Assembly: GCA_934219025.1 (NCBI GenBank) | Contig: CAKQDG010000001.1 | Coordinates: 20,889 to 84,888 of the forward strand | Length of the DNA: 64,000 nt | Direction: 5' to 3' | DNA from: an uncultured Prevotella sp. | GTDB taxonomy: Bacteria > Bacteroidota > Bacteroidia > Bacteroidales > Bacteroidaceae | Shown here: positions 1-9,044 of the stretch, piece by piece | How the letters are laid out: each line of letters opens with the position of its first letter | Numbering within the stretch: the first letter of the stretch is position 1 | The notes under the pieces: generated by a model | What the model was told of the DNA's origin: nothing | Database searches by the model: none | The model's input: the letters and a program-made list of their open reading frames with translations, nothing else | Made by a program: the position numbers and the translations under genes

Positions 1-501
1 ATGCTCTATAATATCACAATCACTACACATATGAGTATTCCACTCGACGTGATAGAGAAATTGAGCCACCACCCGAACATTGTTGGACTGAAAGATTCGG
101 AGAATGATATAGAGAGAATGGAAGAAGCTCTGAAGATGTTTGCCGACAGAGAAGACTTTGCATATTTCTGTGGATGCGCAGCCAATTCCGCACATGCTCT
201 GAAGTGTGGCGCAGACGGAATAGTGCCGAGCGTAGGCAACTTTATGCCAAAGGCTTACAACGATTTGTTCGAGGCAGGAATTAAGGGTGATGAGGCAACC
301 GCCGAACGACTGCAGCAGGAAACCATAACCGTGGGAAAAATCAACACTCAGGGGCTCACGCTGGGACAGTCGCTTGCAGGACTGAAGGTGATAATGAAAG
401 AATACGGACTGTGTGAAACTTACATGTTGCCGCCGCTTACAGAACTTGATGAAGACACGGTGCAGAGAATTAGAAAGGAAATTCGGCAGTATATGCAATA
501 A
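1..501 (+). CDS. DapA/N-acetylneuraminate lyase family aldolase, 5' end missing
   Basis: This is the C-terminal part of a class I aldolase of the dihydrodipicolinate synthase/NAL superfamily. It begins at the window edge, so the first ATG is internal; family members are about 300 residues and roughly 130 are missing. The Tyr of the YNI strand (residue 3 as seen) and the Schiff-base lysine in VGLKDSE (residue 31) are both present, so the active site looks intact. The arginine that usually follows YNxPxR in true dihydrodipicolinate synthases is not seen (the sequence reads YNITITTH), which argues for a sugar-acid aldolase (2-keto-3-deoxy acid to pyruvate plus aldehyde) rather than lysine synthesis. 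It is followed in the same direction by a symporter, an Fe-alcohol dehydrogenase, PdxA2 and a DUF1537 kinase. The substrate is not known from sequence. Confidence 0.85.
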   Translation: MLYNITITTHMSIPLDVIEKLSHHPNIVGLKDSENDIERMEEALKMFADREDFAYFCGCAANSAHALKCGADGIVPSVGNFMPKAYNDLFEAGIKGDEATAERLQQETITVGKINTQGLTLGQSLAGLKVIMKEYGLCETYMLPPLTELDEDTVQRIRKEIRQYMQ

Positions 502-539
502 CCGGGGAAAAAGAACCTGACTAATACCTTAAATAAAAT

Positions 540-2093
540 ATGGAAACATCATCACTACATTGGATAGACATCGCCATAATCATCGCTTCGGTGATATTGG
601 CACTTTGTGTGGGCTTCTATTTCTCAAGAAACCAGAAATCAACGGAGACTTACTTTGCAGCCAACGGCAACATACCGTCGTGGGCTGTGGGTATGTCGAT
701 GTTTGCCACCATCATAAGTAGCGTAACGTTTCTTGCATATCCGGGTAACGCGTATGCTGGAAACTGGATTCTGCTCGTTCAGGGACTAATGGTGCCCATC
801 GTGCTTGTATGTCTCATCGGATTCATCGTGCCACTCTACCGCAAAGTGATACGACTGAGCACATACGAATACTTTGAACGGCGGTTCGGTCCGTTCGCCC
901 GTATATACAGTTCGCTTGCCTTCGTTCTGGAACATTTCTCGAAAATGGGCACCATCCTGTATCTGCTCGCCCTTGCAATGGCAATGTTTGTTGGCGGCAT
1001 GGACATCCGCTGGGTTATCATCATCATCGGCGTAGTGGTAATCGTGATGACATTCTTCGGCGGTATGGAGGCCATCATATGGATGGACGTCATACAGGGT
1101 TTTCTGCTCATCATCGGCGGACTGCTCGCCGTTGGCATATTGTTCTATCTCACCGACGGCGGACCTGCAGAGATTTTCCGTATCGCCGGCGAATACAAAA
1201 AGATAGACTTCGGTCCGTATGACATGGATCTCACACATTTGACATTTCTCGTTATGGTGCTCAACGGTATATTCTACGCATTGCAAAAATACGGCACGGA
1301 CCAGAGCATCGTGCAGCGCTACCTAACGGCACGCGACGACCGCAGCGCAAAGCGCGCATCATATCTGGGCATATTCCTCAGCGTACCCACATGGGCACTG
1401 TTTATGTTTGTGGGCACCTGTCTCTTTGCTTACTACCACATCAATTCCGGGGCGCTGCCCGAAGGAATAAAGAGCGACGAGGTGTTCCCCTACTTCATAT
1501 CAACAGAGATGCCTGTGGGTATCACCGGACTGATACTTGCAGCCCTGATAGCCGGAGCTATTTCGAGTATCGATGCCGACATCAACTGTATCTCGGCAAT
1601 CGTAGTGGAGGATTATTACGGAAGATTCAAGAAGAACGTGAGCGACAAGCAGAAGATGCGTGTGGGAAGATGGGCCGTTATAGTAACAGGCATTGGAGCC
1701 ATACTCTGCGCCTTGCTTTATGTGGCATGGGGCGGCGAAGGAGTGCTCGGCACGCTCTTCGGTCTTTACGCCATACTGTCGGCAGGTATCGTGGGAATAT
1801 TCCTGCTTGGACTTTTCAGTCGGCGTGCCAACTGGCAAGGTCTTTACATCGGCATTGCCGCTGCCATATTGTTCACGGCGTATGCCGTGCTTACATCCAC
1901 GAAATACGGAGTTTCAATGATTCTCGACCTTGGCGACTGGAACTTCACTCACCACAAATACATGCTGGGCGTTTACAGTCATATAATTGTGCTGGTAGTG
2001 GGCTACGTGGCAAGTCTGTTCTTCAATACACCACTTGCTGACAAAGAGCTAACAATCTACGGATATCTTGAAGAGAAAAAGAATAAGGAATAG
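540..2093 (+). CDS. Sodium:solute symporter (SSS) family transporter
   Basis: A 517-residue inner-membrane protein of the SSS (SGLT/PutP) family, expected to import a small solute with Na+. It has about 13 hydrophobic segments. TM1 carries a serine-rich ISSVTFLAYPG stretch like the Na+/substrate region of this family, and ISSIDADINCISAI near residue 340 matches the family's TM8 serine-rich signature. Length is normal. It starts 38 bases after the aldolase stop and is followed by a dehydrogenase and kinase of acid-sugar type, so the probable cargo is the sugar acid (or its parent sugar) broken down by this operon. That is inference from context. Confidence 0.9.
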   Translation: METSSLHWIDIAIIIASVILALCVGFYFSRNQKSTETYFAANGNIPSWAVGMSMFATIISSVTFLAYPGNAYAGNWILLVQGLMVPIVLVCLIGFIVPLYRKVIRLSTYEYFERRFGPFARIYSSLAFVLEHFSKMGTILYLLALAMAMFVGGMDIRWVIIIIGVVVIVMTFFGGMEAIIWMDVIQGFLLIIGGLLAVGILFYLTDGGPAEIFRIAGEYKKIDFGPYDMDLTHLTFLVMVLNGIFYALQKYGTDQSIVQRYLTARDDRSAKRASYLGIFLSVPTWALFMFVGTCLFAYYHINSGALPEGIKSDEVFPYFISTEMPVGITGLILAALIAGAISSIDADINCISAIVVEDYYGRFKKNVSDKQKMRVGRWAVIVTGIGAILCALLYVAWGGEGVLGTLFGLYAILSAGIVGIFLLGLFSRRANWQGLYIGIAAAILFTAYAVLTSTKYGVSMILDLGDWNFTHHKYMLGVYSHIIVLVVGYVASLFFNTPLADKELTIYGYLEEKKNKE

Positions 2094-2095
2094 GG

Positions 2096-2131
2096 ATAAA
2101 AAGGGGGAGTCCTTTGGATTTCCCTTTTTAT
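2096..2131 (+). terminator. Hairpin between symporter and dehydrogenase genes (possible attenuator)
   Basis: A 10-base-pair perfect stem (arms 2096-2105 and 2122-2131) caps a smaller inner helix, agtcc pairing with ggatt with one G-T pair. The descending arm contains five T residues. It sits directly after the symporter stop and inside the operon. It could partly terminate transcription or protect the 3' end of the upstream message, giving different levels of transporter and enzymes. No promoter with both boxes is visible between it and the next gene. Confidence 0.5.
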
Positions 2132-2151
2132 TATCAAAAAAAAATAAAAAA

Positions 2152-3297
2152 ATGAAAGAAATAACACTATTACAACCACAGAAAATCGTTTTCGGAACCG
2201 GTTGCATTGAACGGTTCAAGGAAGATTATCTATCAATGGGATACAAGCGGCTGTTTATCGTTACACTGCCGTTCATGCTCCCGTCTATCAAGGATACTAC
2301 AGATTCTCTCGCAGCCTCGGGAGTGGATATAGAGTTTTACACAGAAATTAGTGCCGAACCGTCTATAACGGATTTCAAGACGGTATTGGCAAAGGCACAA
2401 GCTTTCAAGGCAGACAGTTTTCTCGGTATCGGCGGCGGAAGCGTGCTCGATGTTACAAAGCTCGTGGCAACACTTCTCGACAGCCGGCAGAAGATAGAAG
2501 ACCTGTTTGGAACAGGACTTATAAAAGAAAAGGGAAAATGGTTTGCATGTATGCCGACTACAGCTGGAACAGGAAGCGAAGTATCGCCTAACGCCATTTT
2601 GCTCGACGAGAGTGATTTGCTGAAAAAAGGTGTGGTTAGCCCTTACCTAATGGCAGACGCAGCATATATCGACCCGAAACTAACATGGAGCGTGCCGGCA
2701 AAAGTTACAGCCGAGACGGGAATGGATGCCCTTACCCATTGCATCGAGGCATATACAAACAAGTTTGACCACCCGATGGTGGACATGTATGCCTTGATGG
2801 GAATAAAACTTATTGCTGCCAATCTAGAACGTGCCGTGAAAAACGGAAAAGACCAGGAAGCGCGAGAAGCAATGGCACTGGGAAGTATGTATGGCGGACT
2901 CTGCCTTGGACCTGTAAACACGGCTGCCGTGCATGCCCTGTCTTACCCTTTGGGAGGAGAGTTTCATATCTCACACGGACTTTCTAATGCTATCCTGCTT
3001 CCATCGGTGATGCGTTTCAACTATAGCGCAAATCCTGAGAAATATGCCGAGGTGGCTATTGCTTGCGGTGTTGAGCGAAAGGAGAACGACGAAAAGACTG
3101 CAATGGCAGGGGTGGATTTTATAACAGAACTTTCAAAAAGGTGTGGCATACCTACAACACTATCAGAAATTAATATTCCGGAGAGTGCAGTGGACAGAAT
3201 GGCAAAGGCCGCGATGAATGTGCAGCGATTGCTGAAAAACAATCCGCGCACCGTAACCGAAGCGGATGCCAAAGAAATTTATGAAAGTCTTTATTGA
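2152..3297 (+). CDS. Iron-containing alcohol dehydrogenase (FucO/propanediol type)
   Basis: A 381-residue group III metal-dependent alcohol dehydrogenase that would interconvert an aldehyde and an alcohol with NAD(P)H in the cytosol. The NAD-binding GGGSVLD lies at 94-100 and the TTAGTGSE loop follows near 136-143. The four metal ligands are all present as D192 (GMDALTH), H196, H261 and H275, nearly the same spacing as lactaldehyde reductase FucO. I chose the ATG at 2152; an upstream in-frame TTG at 2068 would overlap the symporter gene and add a non-family tail. In this operon it could reduce the aldehyde released by the DapA-like aldolase; that role is inference. Confidence 0.92.
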   Translation: MKEITLLQPQKIVFGTGCIERFKEDYLSMGYKRLFIVTLPFMLPSIKDTTDSLAASGVDIEFYTEISAEPSITDFKTVLAKAQAFKADSFLGIGGGSVLDVTKLVATLLDSRQKIEDLFGTGLIKEKGKWFACMPTTAGTGSEVSPNAILLDESDLLKKGVVSPYLMADAAYIDPKLTWSVPAKVTAETGMDALTHCIEAYTNKFDHPMVDMYALMGIKLIAANLERAVKNGKDQEAREAMALGSMYGGLCLGPVNTAAVHALSYPLGGEFHISHGLSNAILLPSVMRFNYSANPEKYAEVAIACGVERKENDEKTAMAGVDFITELSKRCGIPTTLSEINIPESAVDRMAKAAMNVQRLLKNNPRTVTEADAKEIYESLY

Positions 3298-3336
3298 TAG
3301 TGAGAACTATACTTCTTAAATAAAGAAAAGGGAAAA

Positions 3337-4374
3337 ATGAAACCAATATTAGCTATTACAATGGGCGATCCGGCAGGAATCGGACCGGAAATAATCCTTC
3401 AGGCACTAAGTCTGAAAGAAATTTACGACAAATGCAAGCCCCTCGTTACGGGTGATGCCGGAGTTATGGAATTCGTGGCAAGGCAACAGAATTCTACTCT
3501 AAAAATCCATGCCATAGAAAAGGTTGAGGATGCAAAGTTTGAACTTGGAATTGTTGATGTGCTGGACCTGAAACTTATCGACATGCAGACGTTTGAACAA
3601 GGTAAAGTTGCCGTGCAATGCGGCAATGCTGCCTTTCAGTCTGTAGTAAAAGCCATTGAACTTGCCATGAATGACGAGGTGAACGGAACGGTTACAGCCC
3701 CACTAAACAAAGAAGCATTGAATTTGGCAGGTCATCATTTTGACGGACACACCGAGATTTATGCCACATACACTCATACGAAGAAGTATGCCATGTTGCT
3801 GGCAGACGAATTTCTGCGGGTAATCCATGTATCTACACACGTGCCGCTGCGCAAGGCGTGTGACCTTGTAAAAAAGGAGCGAATCATTGACGTTACAGAA
3901 CTTATAACCGACGCATGCAAGCAGTTTGGCATAGAAAATCCGAAAATAGGTATAGCCGGACTGAATCCGCATGCCAGCGACGGTGGACTCTTCGGCGACG
4001 AGGAGCGCCTGGAGATAGAACCTGCAGTGAGGGAGCTGAAAGCTCGTGGATTCAACGTGGAAGGACCAGTACCGCCCGACACACTTTTTGCCAAGGCGAA
4101 ATGTGGCAAATACGACGGATGTGTTGCTATGTATCATGACCAGGGGCATATCCCATTCAAAGTAGTGGGATTCAATTGGGACAAGGAAACAGGAAAGATG
4201 TCTACGGCAAAAGGAGTGAACATAACACTCGGGCTACCAATCATCCGTGTTTCAGTAGACCACGGCACAGCTTTTGACGTGGCAGGAAAAGGAGTGGCAA
4301 GTCCAGACGCATTGTTGCTATCTATAGACTATGCCACAAAGATGGCTCTTTCAAGGAATAAACAAGAAATCTAA
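3337..4374 (+). CDS. pdxA2: PdxA family dehydrogenase, probably PdxA2 (4-phospho-D-threonate/erythronate dehydrogenase)
   Basis: A 345-residue PdxA-family NAD-dependent enzyme. Metal-binding histidines fall at H168, H212 (GLNPHASD) and H267 (MYHDQGH), matching H166/H211/H266 of E. coli PdxA, and GHTE lies at 137-140. PdxA acts in vitamin B6 synthesis. The PdxA2 branch works with DUF1537 kinases, oxidising and decarboxylating 4-phospho-threonate or erythronate to dihydroxyacetone phosphate. The next gene, 17 bases away, is a DUF1537 kinase, so PdxA2 is the better reading. A housekeeping pdxA role cannot be excluded from this window alone. Confidence 0.88.
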   Translation: MKPILAITMGDPAGIGPEIILQALSLKEIYDKCKPLVTGDAGVMEFVARQQNSTLKIHAIEKVEDAKFELGIVDVLDLKLIDMQTFEQGKVAVQCGNAAFQSVVKAIELAMNDEVNGTVTAPLNKEALNLAGHHFDGHTEIYATYTHTKKYAMLLADEFLRVIHVSTHVPLRKACDLVKKERIIDVTELITDACKQFGIENPKIGIAGLNPHASDGGLFGDEERLEIEPAVRELKARGFNVEGPVPPDTLFAKAKCGKYDGCVAMYHDQGHIPFKVVGFNWDKETGKMSTAKGVNITLGLPIIRVSVDHGTAFDVAGKGVASPDALLLSIDYATKMALSRNKQEI

Positions 4375-4391
4375 ATCCTACTGTTAGAGAT

Positions 4392-5591
4392 ATGATTATT
4401 GTACTGGCTGACGACATTACCGGGGCTGCAGAAATTGCAGGAATTGCCCTTAGCGAAGGAAGGAACACTTTATTGACAATGAACAGACTGCCACAGAACG
4501 CCAATGGGGCAGATGTGGTGGTAGTTGCCACCGATATACGTTCGGGAGACAGTTCCAACGCAAAAAAAGAAACGGAGCGTCTCTGCCATGAAATACATGA
4601 GATGAAAATAAACAGCAAGGAGAATATCGAGATTTTCAAAAAAACAGACTCGGTGTTGAGAGGACACATCAGCACCGAGCTTCTGTCGCTGACTGAAGGT
4701 CTGGGGGTCAAGCGCTCTTTGCTCGTCGCACAAAATCCGTCGAAAGGGAGAGTGATAAGAAACGGAATATATTATGTAGACGACATACCGCTGGATGAAA
4801 CTATGTTTCGCAAAGACCCGGAATTTCCGGCATTATCGTCAAAGGCATGCGAACTGGTGGGTAAAAACTGCTGCAGGTCATTGGCTTTGGGTGAAGAATA
4901 TGTGGATGAGGCTGACGGTATAATCCTTATTGCAGATGCTGCAAACATTGCCGACATTGAAGATCTTGCAAAAAATGTTCACGAGAAGACCCTTGCTGCC
5001 GGCGGAGCGGATTTCTTCAGAGAATTTCTAAAGCAAAAGTACTGTTCCCCTACCCTTTCAGAAAATGGCAAAGAAAAAGCCAGGGAGGTTCATGACAGTG
5101 TGGAGATAAAGGGCTTAAGCGATATAGCCACGGCAGGCAAAAAAATTCTTGTGGTATGCGGAAGCACGCAGAGCAAATCTATTGTAGATACTGCATTAAT
5201 GCGAAAAAGGCACGCCATTGAACAAGGTATTCCCGATAATATTTTTGAGGGAGCAGATCCAAAAGTATGGATAGACTCTGTTTCTGACAACTATCTAAAT
5301 GCACAAGCGTATATTCTTCGAGTTGGCGAACATAATGTAAAGGGAGCAGAATATGCCAGGCGCATAAGAAATGTGATGGCCATGGCTGCAAAAGAAATGA
5401 CAAGAAAAGCAATGCCCCACTTTCTTGTTATCGAAGGCGGGGCAACAGCTTTTTCCGTATTGGAAAGAATTGGATGGACTTCGTTCACCGTGGCAAGAGA
5501 ATATGCACCGGGAGTTGTTGGCATGATGCACGGCAAAACCGAAGTTATACTAAAACCTGGCAGCTACCCATGGGGTAAACTGTTTGATTGA
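4392..5591 (+). CDS. Four-carbon acid sugar kinase family protein (DUF1537)
   Basis: A 399-residue DUF1537 kinase. The N-terminal domain has the ADDITGAAE motif at 6-14, near the start as is typical, and KKTDSVLRG near 85-93. The C-terminal nucleotide-binding domain has VIEGGATA near 351 and ends with HGKTEVILKPGSYP. Family members phosphorylate the terminal hydroxyl of threonate, erythronate or related acids (DtnK, DenK, OtnK). With PdxA2 directly upstream, the expected product is a 4-phospho acid sugar that PdxA2 converts to dihydroxyacetone phosphate and CO2. It is the last gene of the operon and converges on mnmA; no clear terminator hairpin is visible in the 43 bases between them. Confidence 0.9.
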   Translation: MIIVLADDITGAAEIAGIALSEGRNTLLTMNRLPQNANGADVVVVATDIRSGDSSNAKKETERLCHEIHEMKINSKENIEIFKKTDSVLRGHISTELLSLTEGLGVKRSLLVAQNPSKGRVIRNGIYYVDDIPLDETMFRKDPEFPALSSKACELVGKNCCRSLALGEEYVDEADGIILIADAANIADIEDLAKNVHEKTLAAGGADFFREFLKQKYCSPTLSENGKEKAREVHDSVEIKGLSDIATAGKKILVVCGSTQSKSIVDTALMRKRHAIEQGIPDNIFEGADPKVWIDSVSDNYLNAQAYILRVGEHNVKGAEYARRIRNVMAMAAKEMTRKAMPHFLVIEGGATAFSVLERIGWTSFTVAREYAPGVVGMMHGKTEVILKPGSYPWGKLFD

Positions 5592-5634
5592 CGTGTAGAA
5601 ATCTATGCTGATTTTTTTTCTTTTCTTGATTGTG

Positions 5635-6714
5635 TCAAATACTAATTTCGCCACTACCGTAACAACGATGGTGATTTTCGTCGTAGACTACACAGAACTG
5701 TCCCGGTGCAACTCCATGTATTGACTCTTCAGCATGAATAACATAATGGCGATTGTCTATTTTCTCTATAATTGCAGGATGATATTCTGGAGTGTGGCGA
5801 ATCTTGAAAGTTACCCTTTTCATATCAACCTCACGCGTAAGAAAATGAAAATCCAACACCGGAAAATCCTTTTTATATGCAGTCTGCGGATCATAGCCAT
5901 GGCTAACGTACAAGATATTCCGTTCAACGTCTTTCTTGACCACAAACCATGGTCCGCCACCAAAGCCAAGTCCCTTTCTCTGTCCTATCGTGTGATACCA
6001 CAAGCCACGGTGCTTACCAATCTCCCTGCCGGTTTCCAATTCCACTACATCTCCAGGATTATCGCCAAGATAGCGGCGGATATAATCGTTGTAGTTTATT
6101 TGGCCAAGAAAACAGATACCCTGACTATCTTTTCTTTTAGCGTTTACAAGATGCTCTCGCTCTGCAATTTTCCTAACCTCATCTTTTTGGAAATGACCTA
6201 TTGGAAAGATTGCCTTCTTCAACTGCCAAGAGTAAATCTGTGCAAGGAAGTCTGTTTGGTCTTTCACCGGATCTGGACTCGTCGTTAGCCACTTTTCGCC
6301 GTTTTCGTCAATTTCTGTCTGTGCATAATGCCCTGTGGCAATAAGGTCATAATTGTGTCCCATCTTCTCATGAAAGGCACCAAACTTGATAAGTCTGTTG
6401 CACATCACATCAGGATTAGGAGTAAAGCCTGCTTTCACCTTCTCCATAGTATAGCGTGTTACTTCGTCCCAGTATTCCCTATGGCAATCCACCACTTGCA
6501 AACTGCAGCCATACTTGTGGGCCACAGCCGTAGCCATTTCTAGATCTTCCTCAGAAGAGCAGTCCCATTCCTCCTTTTCCTCCGGGCCTATCTTTATATA
6601 AAAACAATCAGGATGCAGTCCTTTTTCCACGAGTTCGTATACTACGACAGAACTGTCTACTCCCCCTGAGAGCAACACAGCGATTTTTTTGTTTATCAGT
6701 TCTTCGGTATTCAT
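5635..6714 (-). CDS. mnmA: tRNA 2-thiouridine(34) synthase MnmA
   Basis: A 359-residue enzyme that adenylates and thiolates U34 of Lys, Glu and Gln tRNAs. The PP-loop SGGVDSS is at 16-22. The two catalytic cysteines are C105 (DVMCNR) and C201 (QGICFLG), and a GKHRGLWYHTIGQRKG block occurs near 233-248. The ATG at 6714 is preferred; an in-frame TTG five codons upstream starts only five bases after the maf stop. Several motif residues differ from the Proteobacterial form (DQTDFL for DQSYFL), so this may be one of two MnmA paralogues often found in Bacteroidota. It is the last gene of an apparent ompP1-maf-mnmA operon. Confidence 0.93.
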   Translation of the reverse strand: MNTEELINKKIAVLLSGGVDSSVVVYELVEKGLHPDCFYIKIGPEEKEEWDCSSEEDLEMATAVAHKYGCSLQVVDCHREYWDEVTRYTMEKVKAGFTPNPDVMCNRLIKFGAFHEKMGHNYDLIATGHYAQTEIDENGEKWLTTSPDPVKDQTDFLAQIYSWQLKKAIFPIGHFQKDEVRKIAEREHLVNAKRKDSQGICFLGQINYNDYIRRYLGDNPGDVVELETGREIGKHRGLWYHTIGQRKGLGFGGGPWFVVKKDVERNILYVSHGYDPQTAYKKDFPVLDFHFLTREVDMKRVTFKIRHTPEYHPAIIEKIDNRHYVIHAEESIHGVAPGQFCVVYDENHHRCYGSGEISI

Positions 6715-6734
6715 CGTCAAGCAATTCAATACTT

Positions 6735-7313
6735 TTATTTTTTCATTTTAGTTAGCATATCATAAATTCTCTGCACCGGAAGTCCCATCACGTTAAAGTA
6801 GCTACCTTCAAGAGCCGTTACTCCGATATAGCCTATCCACTCCTGTATGCCGTATGCTCCAGCTTTGTCGTAGGGTTTATATTTGTCTATATAATAATAG
6901 ATTTCATCATCCGAAAGTTTTTTGAAAGTAACATCTGTCGTTACGTGAAAGCTGGTTTTCTGCTTGCATGTAGCGATACAAACACCTGTAGTTACTTGAT
7001 GTGTCTTTCCACTGAGCAATCTGAGCATATTGTAAGCCTCGGCAGCATCTTTCGGCTTGCCAAGGATTCTGTTCTGGCAAATCACAACGGTGTCAGCAGT
7101 AATCACAAGCGTATTGTCGACAAGAAGGTCTGTATATGCAGACATCTTCTCTTCGGCAATATATTGAGCAACTTCATGAGGGCTAAGATTATCAGGATAA
7201 TCCTCGCTGACACCTTTTCTGACTAAAACCCGGAAGTGGAGGTCCAAGCCTGCAAGTAGTTCCTTACGGCGAGGACTTCCACTTCCGAGTATAATATTGT
7301 ATTGTTCTAACAT
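6735..7313 (-). CDS. maf: Maf/YhdE nucleoside triphosphate pyrophosphatase
   Basis: A 192-residue Maf-family house-cleaning enzyme that hydrolyses dTTP/UTP or modified nucleotides to monophosphates. The signature GSGSPRRKELL lies at 10-20 and the catalytic aspartate in ITADTVV is D74. Length and motif order are normal. It begins 14 bases after the outer-membrane protein gene and ends about 20 bases before the mnmA ATG, so the three are probably co-transcribed. Confidence 0.93.
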   Translation of the reverse strand: MLEQYNIILGSGSPRRKELLAGLDLHFRVLVRKGVSEDYPDNLSPHEVAQYIAEEKMSAYTDLLVDNTLVITADTVVICQNRILGKPKDAAEAYNMLRLLSGKTHQVTTGVCIATCKQKTSFHVTTDVTFKKLSDDEIYYYIDKYKPYDKAGAYGIQEWIGYIGVTALEGSYFNVMGLPVQRIYDMLTKMKK

Positions 7314-7327
7314 TCTTTCTGATTCTC

Positions 7328-8926
7328 TTAGAAATGATAGCCAAGTGTAAATAGAACCTGATGGCGCTTGTTGTTTACATCAACTGCATCGCATATGTTC
7401 TCGTTGGCTTTCAGTGCCTGGTCGTCTACGAAATACTCCGTGAAGGCATGGAAGCGTCCTTTCTGCACATTATACTGATAAGCCAGGTCAAACGAGAATT
7501 TGTCTACTGTGTATCCTATACCGCAAGTGATGCGGTTTGTAGCCTTCCAGTTCGTATAGTCGGTTGTCGAAGCATAATATGAACCAGGAGAGTCGAGATA
7601 CGAATTCTTATAACCCGTTTCCTTATACATCGGCGACACATAATTATAGCCAAGTCTGATGGCAAGGTTGTCCTCCGGTTTCAGTTCCAGACCAAGTTTC
7701 AGAGTGCTTACGCCTTTCAGAGTATTCTCTGTATGGCGGTTCATCTCTCTGTCGGAGCTACTGTTTGTATAATAAGTATCATAATACCAGTCGTAACTGT
7801 CGCCATCATTGATTCGCGAATCAAGAGAACTGTAATCAGCATATTCGTAGCCGGCACCAACAGCAAGATAGTTTCCAAATGTGGTGCCTACACTTAGTCC
7901 AAACTTCCATGGGGTATATAGTTTGAAATCGTAAGACTCACCTATATCATACCCGTTTCTCGTGCCATAGGCTTCATTCAGGTGTGAGTTGTCAATGGTG
8001 GAATAATTCGAAGTTGTGAGATCATACCATATAGGAGTTGCAACCGACAGTCCGAAACGGAACGGAGAATCCTCTACAGGGCGGATGATGACACCGGCTT
8101 TTACATCAAATCCCGTGCCTGTTATTTTCCTATTGTCTGTCAGGAGCGTGGAACCGATAGAAGCATCGTTGTTGTCTACCAGGTTTTCCGCATATTCACT
8201 GTATCCCCTGTAGTGCACATCATGTATACCTACAGTAAGACCGAGATAAACACGGTCGTTGATATTTCCGCTCAAGTTGAAATCATACGTACCGATGTAG
8301 CCTGTGTGTGCCCTGTCGAACATAAAGCCAGAAGCACCAAGGTAGCCATCTATCACCCCCGGTGATCCTGCAACGGGCAAGAGAGCATTGGCATATAAAT
8401 AGTCTACTTGAGTGCAAGAATTTGTATTTCCATTGTATCCACCAGATTTTTCAAGCAAGTCGAATGCACCATCCTGGCTTTTCAGATAAGTTGCCTTGTT
8501 CTGCGAAGAATTATTGTTCAACTTTCCTGCTGCCGACAGTATATAGTCAAAGTTTTTACTCTTATGATAGTTGAAGGCAATGTTCAAGAACGACTTGTTG
8601 CCAACACGCTTAGAGTAAACAAATCCTATCTGATCGAAGCTCATATTTGTCTTGTGTCCGTTTGCAAAGCTCTTGCCATCCTGCTGTGTTACAAAACCGA
8701 AAGAAAGATTTGCCGTGGAATGGCGGAAGAGTCCGATACCCGCCGGATTGGTAGAAATTGTGGAGATGTCAGCACCCAGAGCATCCATCGCTCCACCCAT
8801 ACCTACATAACGAGCCGTTCCGTTAAGGTCTTGACTTGCAAGTTTTGCATTTTCATATGTTTCCTGTGCGCTGGCAGAGGCTGACGCTATCAGCGCAACA
8901 GCTGAAAATAGAACTATCTTATTCAT
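7328..8926 (-). CDS. OmpP1/FadL-type outer membrane transport protein
   Basis: A 532-residue predicted beta-barrel. A signal peptide (positively charged start, hydrophobic core, cleavage after ASASAQ near residue 21) precedes a mature region with FadL-like features: a glycine-rich GTARYVGMGGAMDALG segment, TNPAGIGLF near 60, alternating aromatic/polar strands, and a final strand ending in phenylalanine (LGYHF). The family forms channels for hydrophobic molecules; the ligand here is unknown. It is probably the first gene of the operon with maf and mnmA. No convincing -7/-33 pair is visible in the 118 bases upstream. Confidence 0.8.
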   Translation of the reverse strand: MNKIVLFSAVALIASASASAQETYENAKLASQDLNGTARYVGMGGAMDALGADISTISTNPAGIGLFRHSTANLSFGFVTQQDGKSFANGHKTNMSFDQIGFVYSKRVGNKSFLNIAFNYHKSKNFDYILSAAGKLNNNSSQNKATYLKSQDGAFDLLEKSGGYNGNTNSCTQVDYLYANALLPVAGSPGVIDGYLGASGFMFDRAHTGYIGTYDFNLSGNINDRVYLGLTVGIHDVHYRGYSEYAENLVDNNDASIGSTLLTDNRKITGTGFDVKAGVIIRPVEDSPFRFGLSVATPIWYDLTTSNYSTIDNSHLNEAYGTRNGYDIGESYDFKLYTPWKFGLSVGTTFGNYLAVGAGYEYADYSSLDSRINDGDSYDWYYDTYYTNSSSDREMNRHTENTLKGVSTLKLGLELKPEDNLAIRLGYNYVSPMYKETGYKNSYLDSPGSYYASTTDYTNWKATNRITCGIGYTVDKFSFDLAYQYNVQKGRFHAFTEYFVDDQALKANENICDAVDVNNKRHQVLFTLGYHF

Positions 8927-9044
8927 TGTTTTTTCGTTTTTTTGTTAGTTAATTATTTGGAGTAATAAGACTAATGGGAGTAATATGACTGATATAACAG
9001 GAATACTAAAAGCCCTAATCCTTAATCTCTATAATCATGAAATT

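Noticed and set aside
2068..2151. Upstream TTG start for the iron alcohol dehydrogenase
   Set aside because: It overlaps the symporter gene and the hairpin and translates to a Lys/Arg-rich tail foreign to the family.
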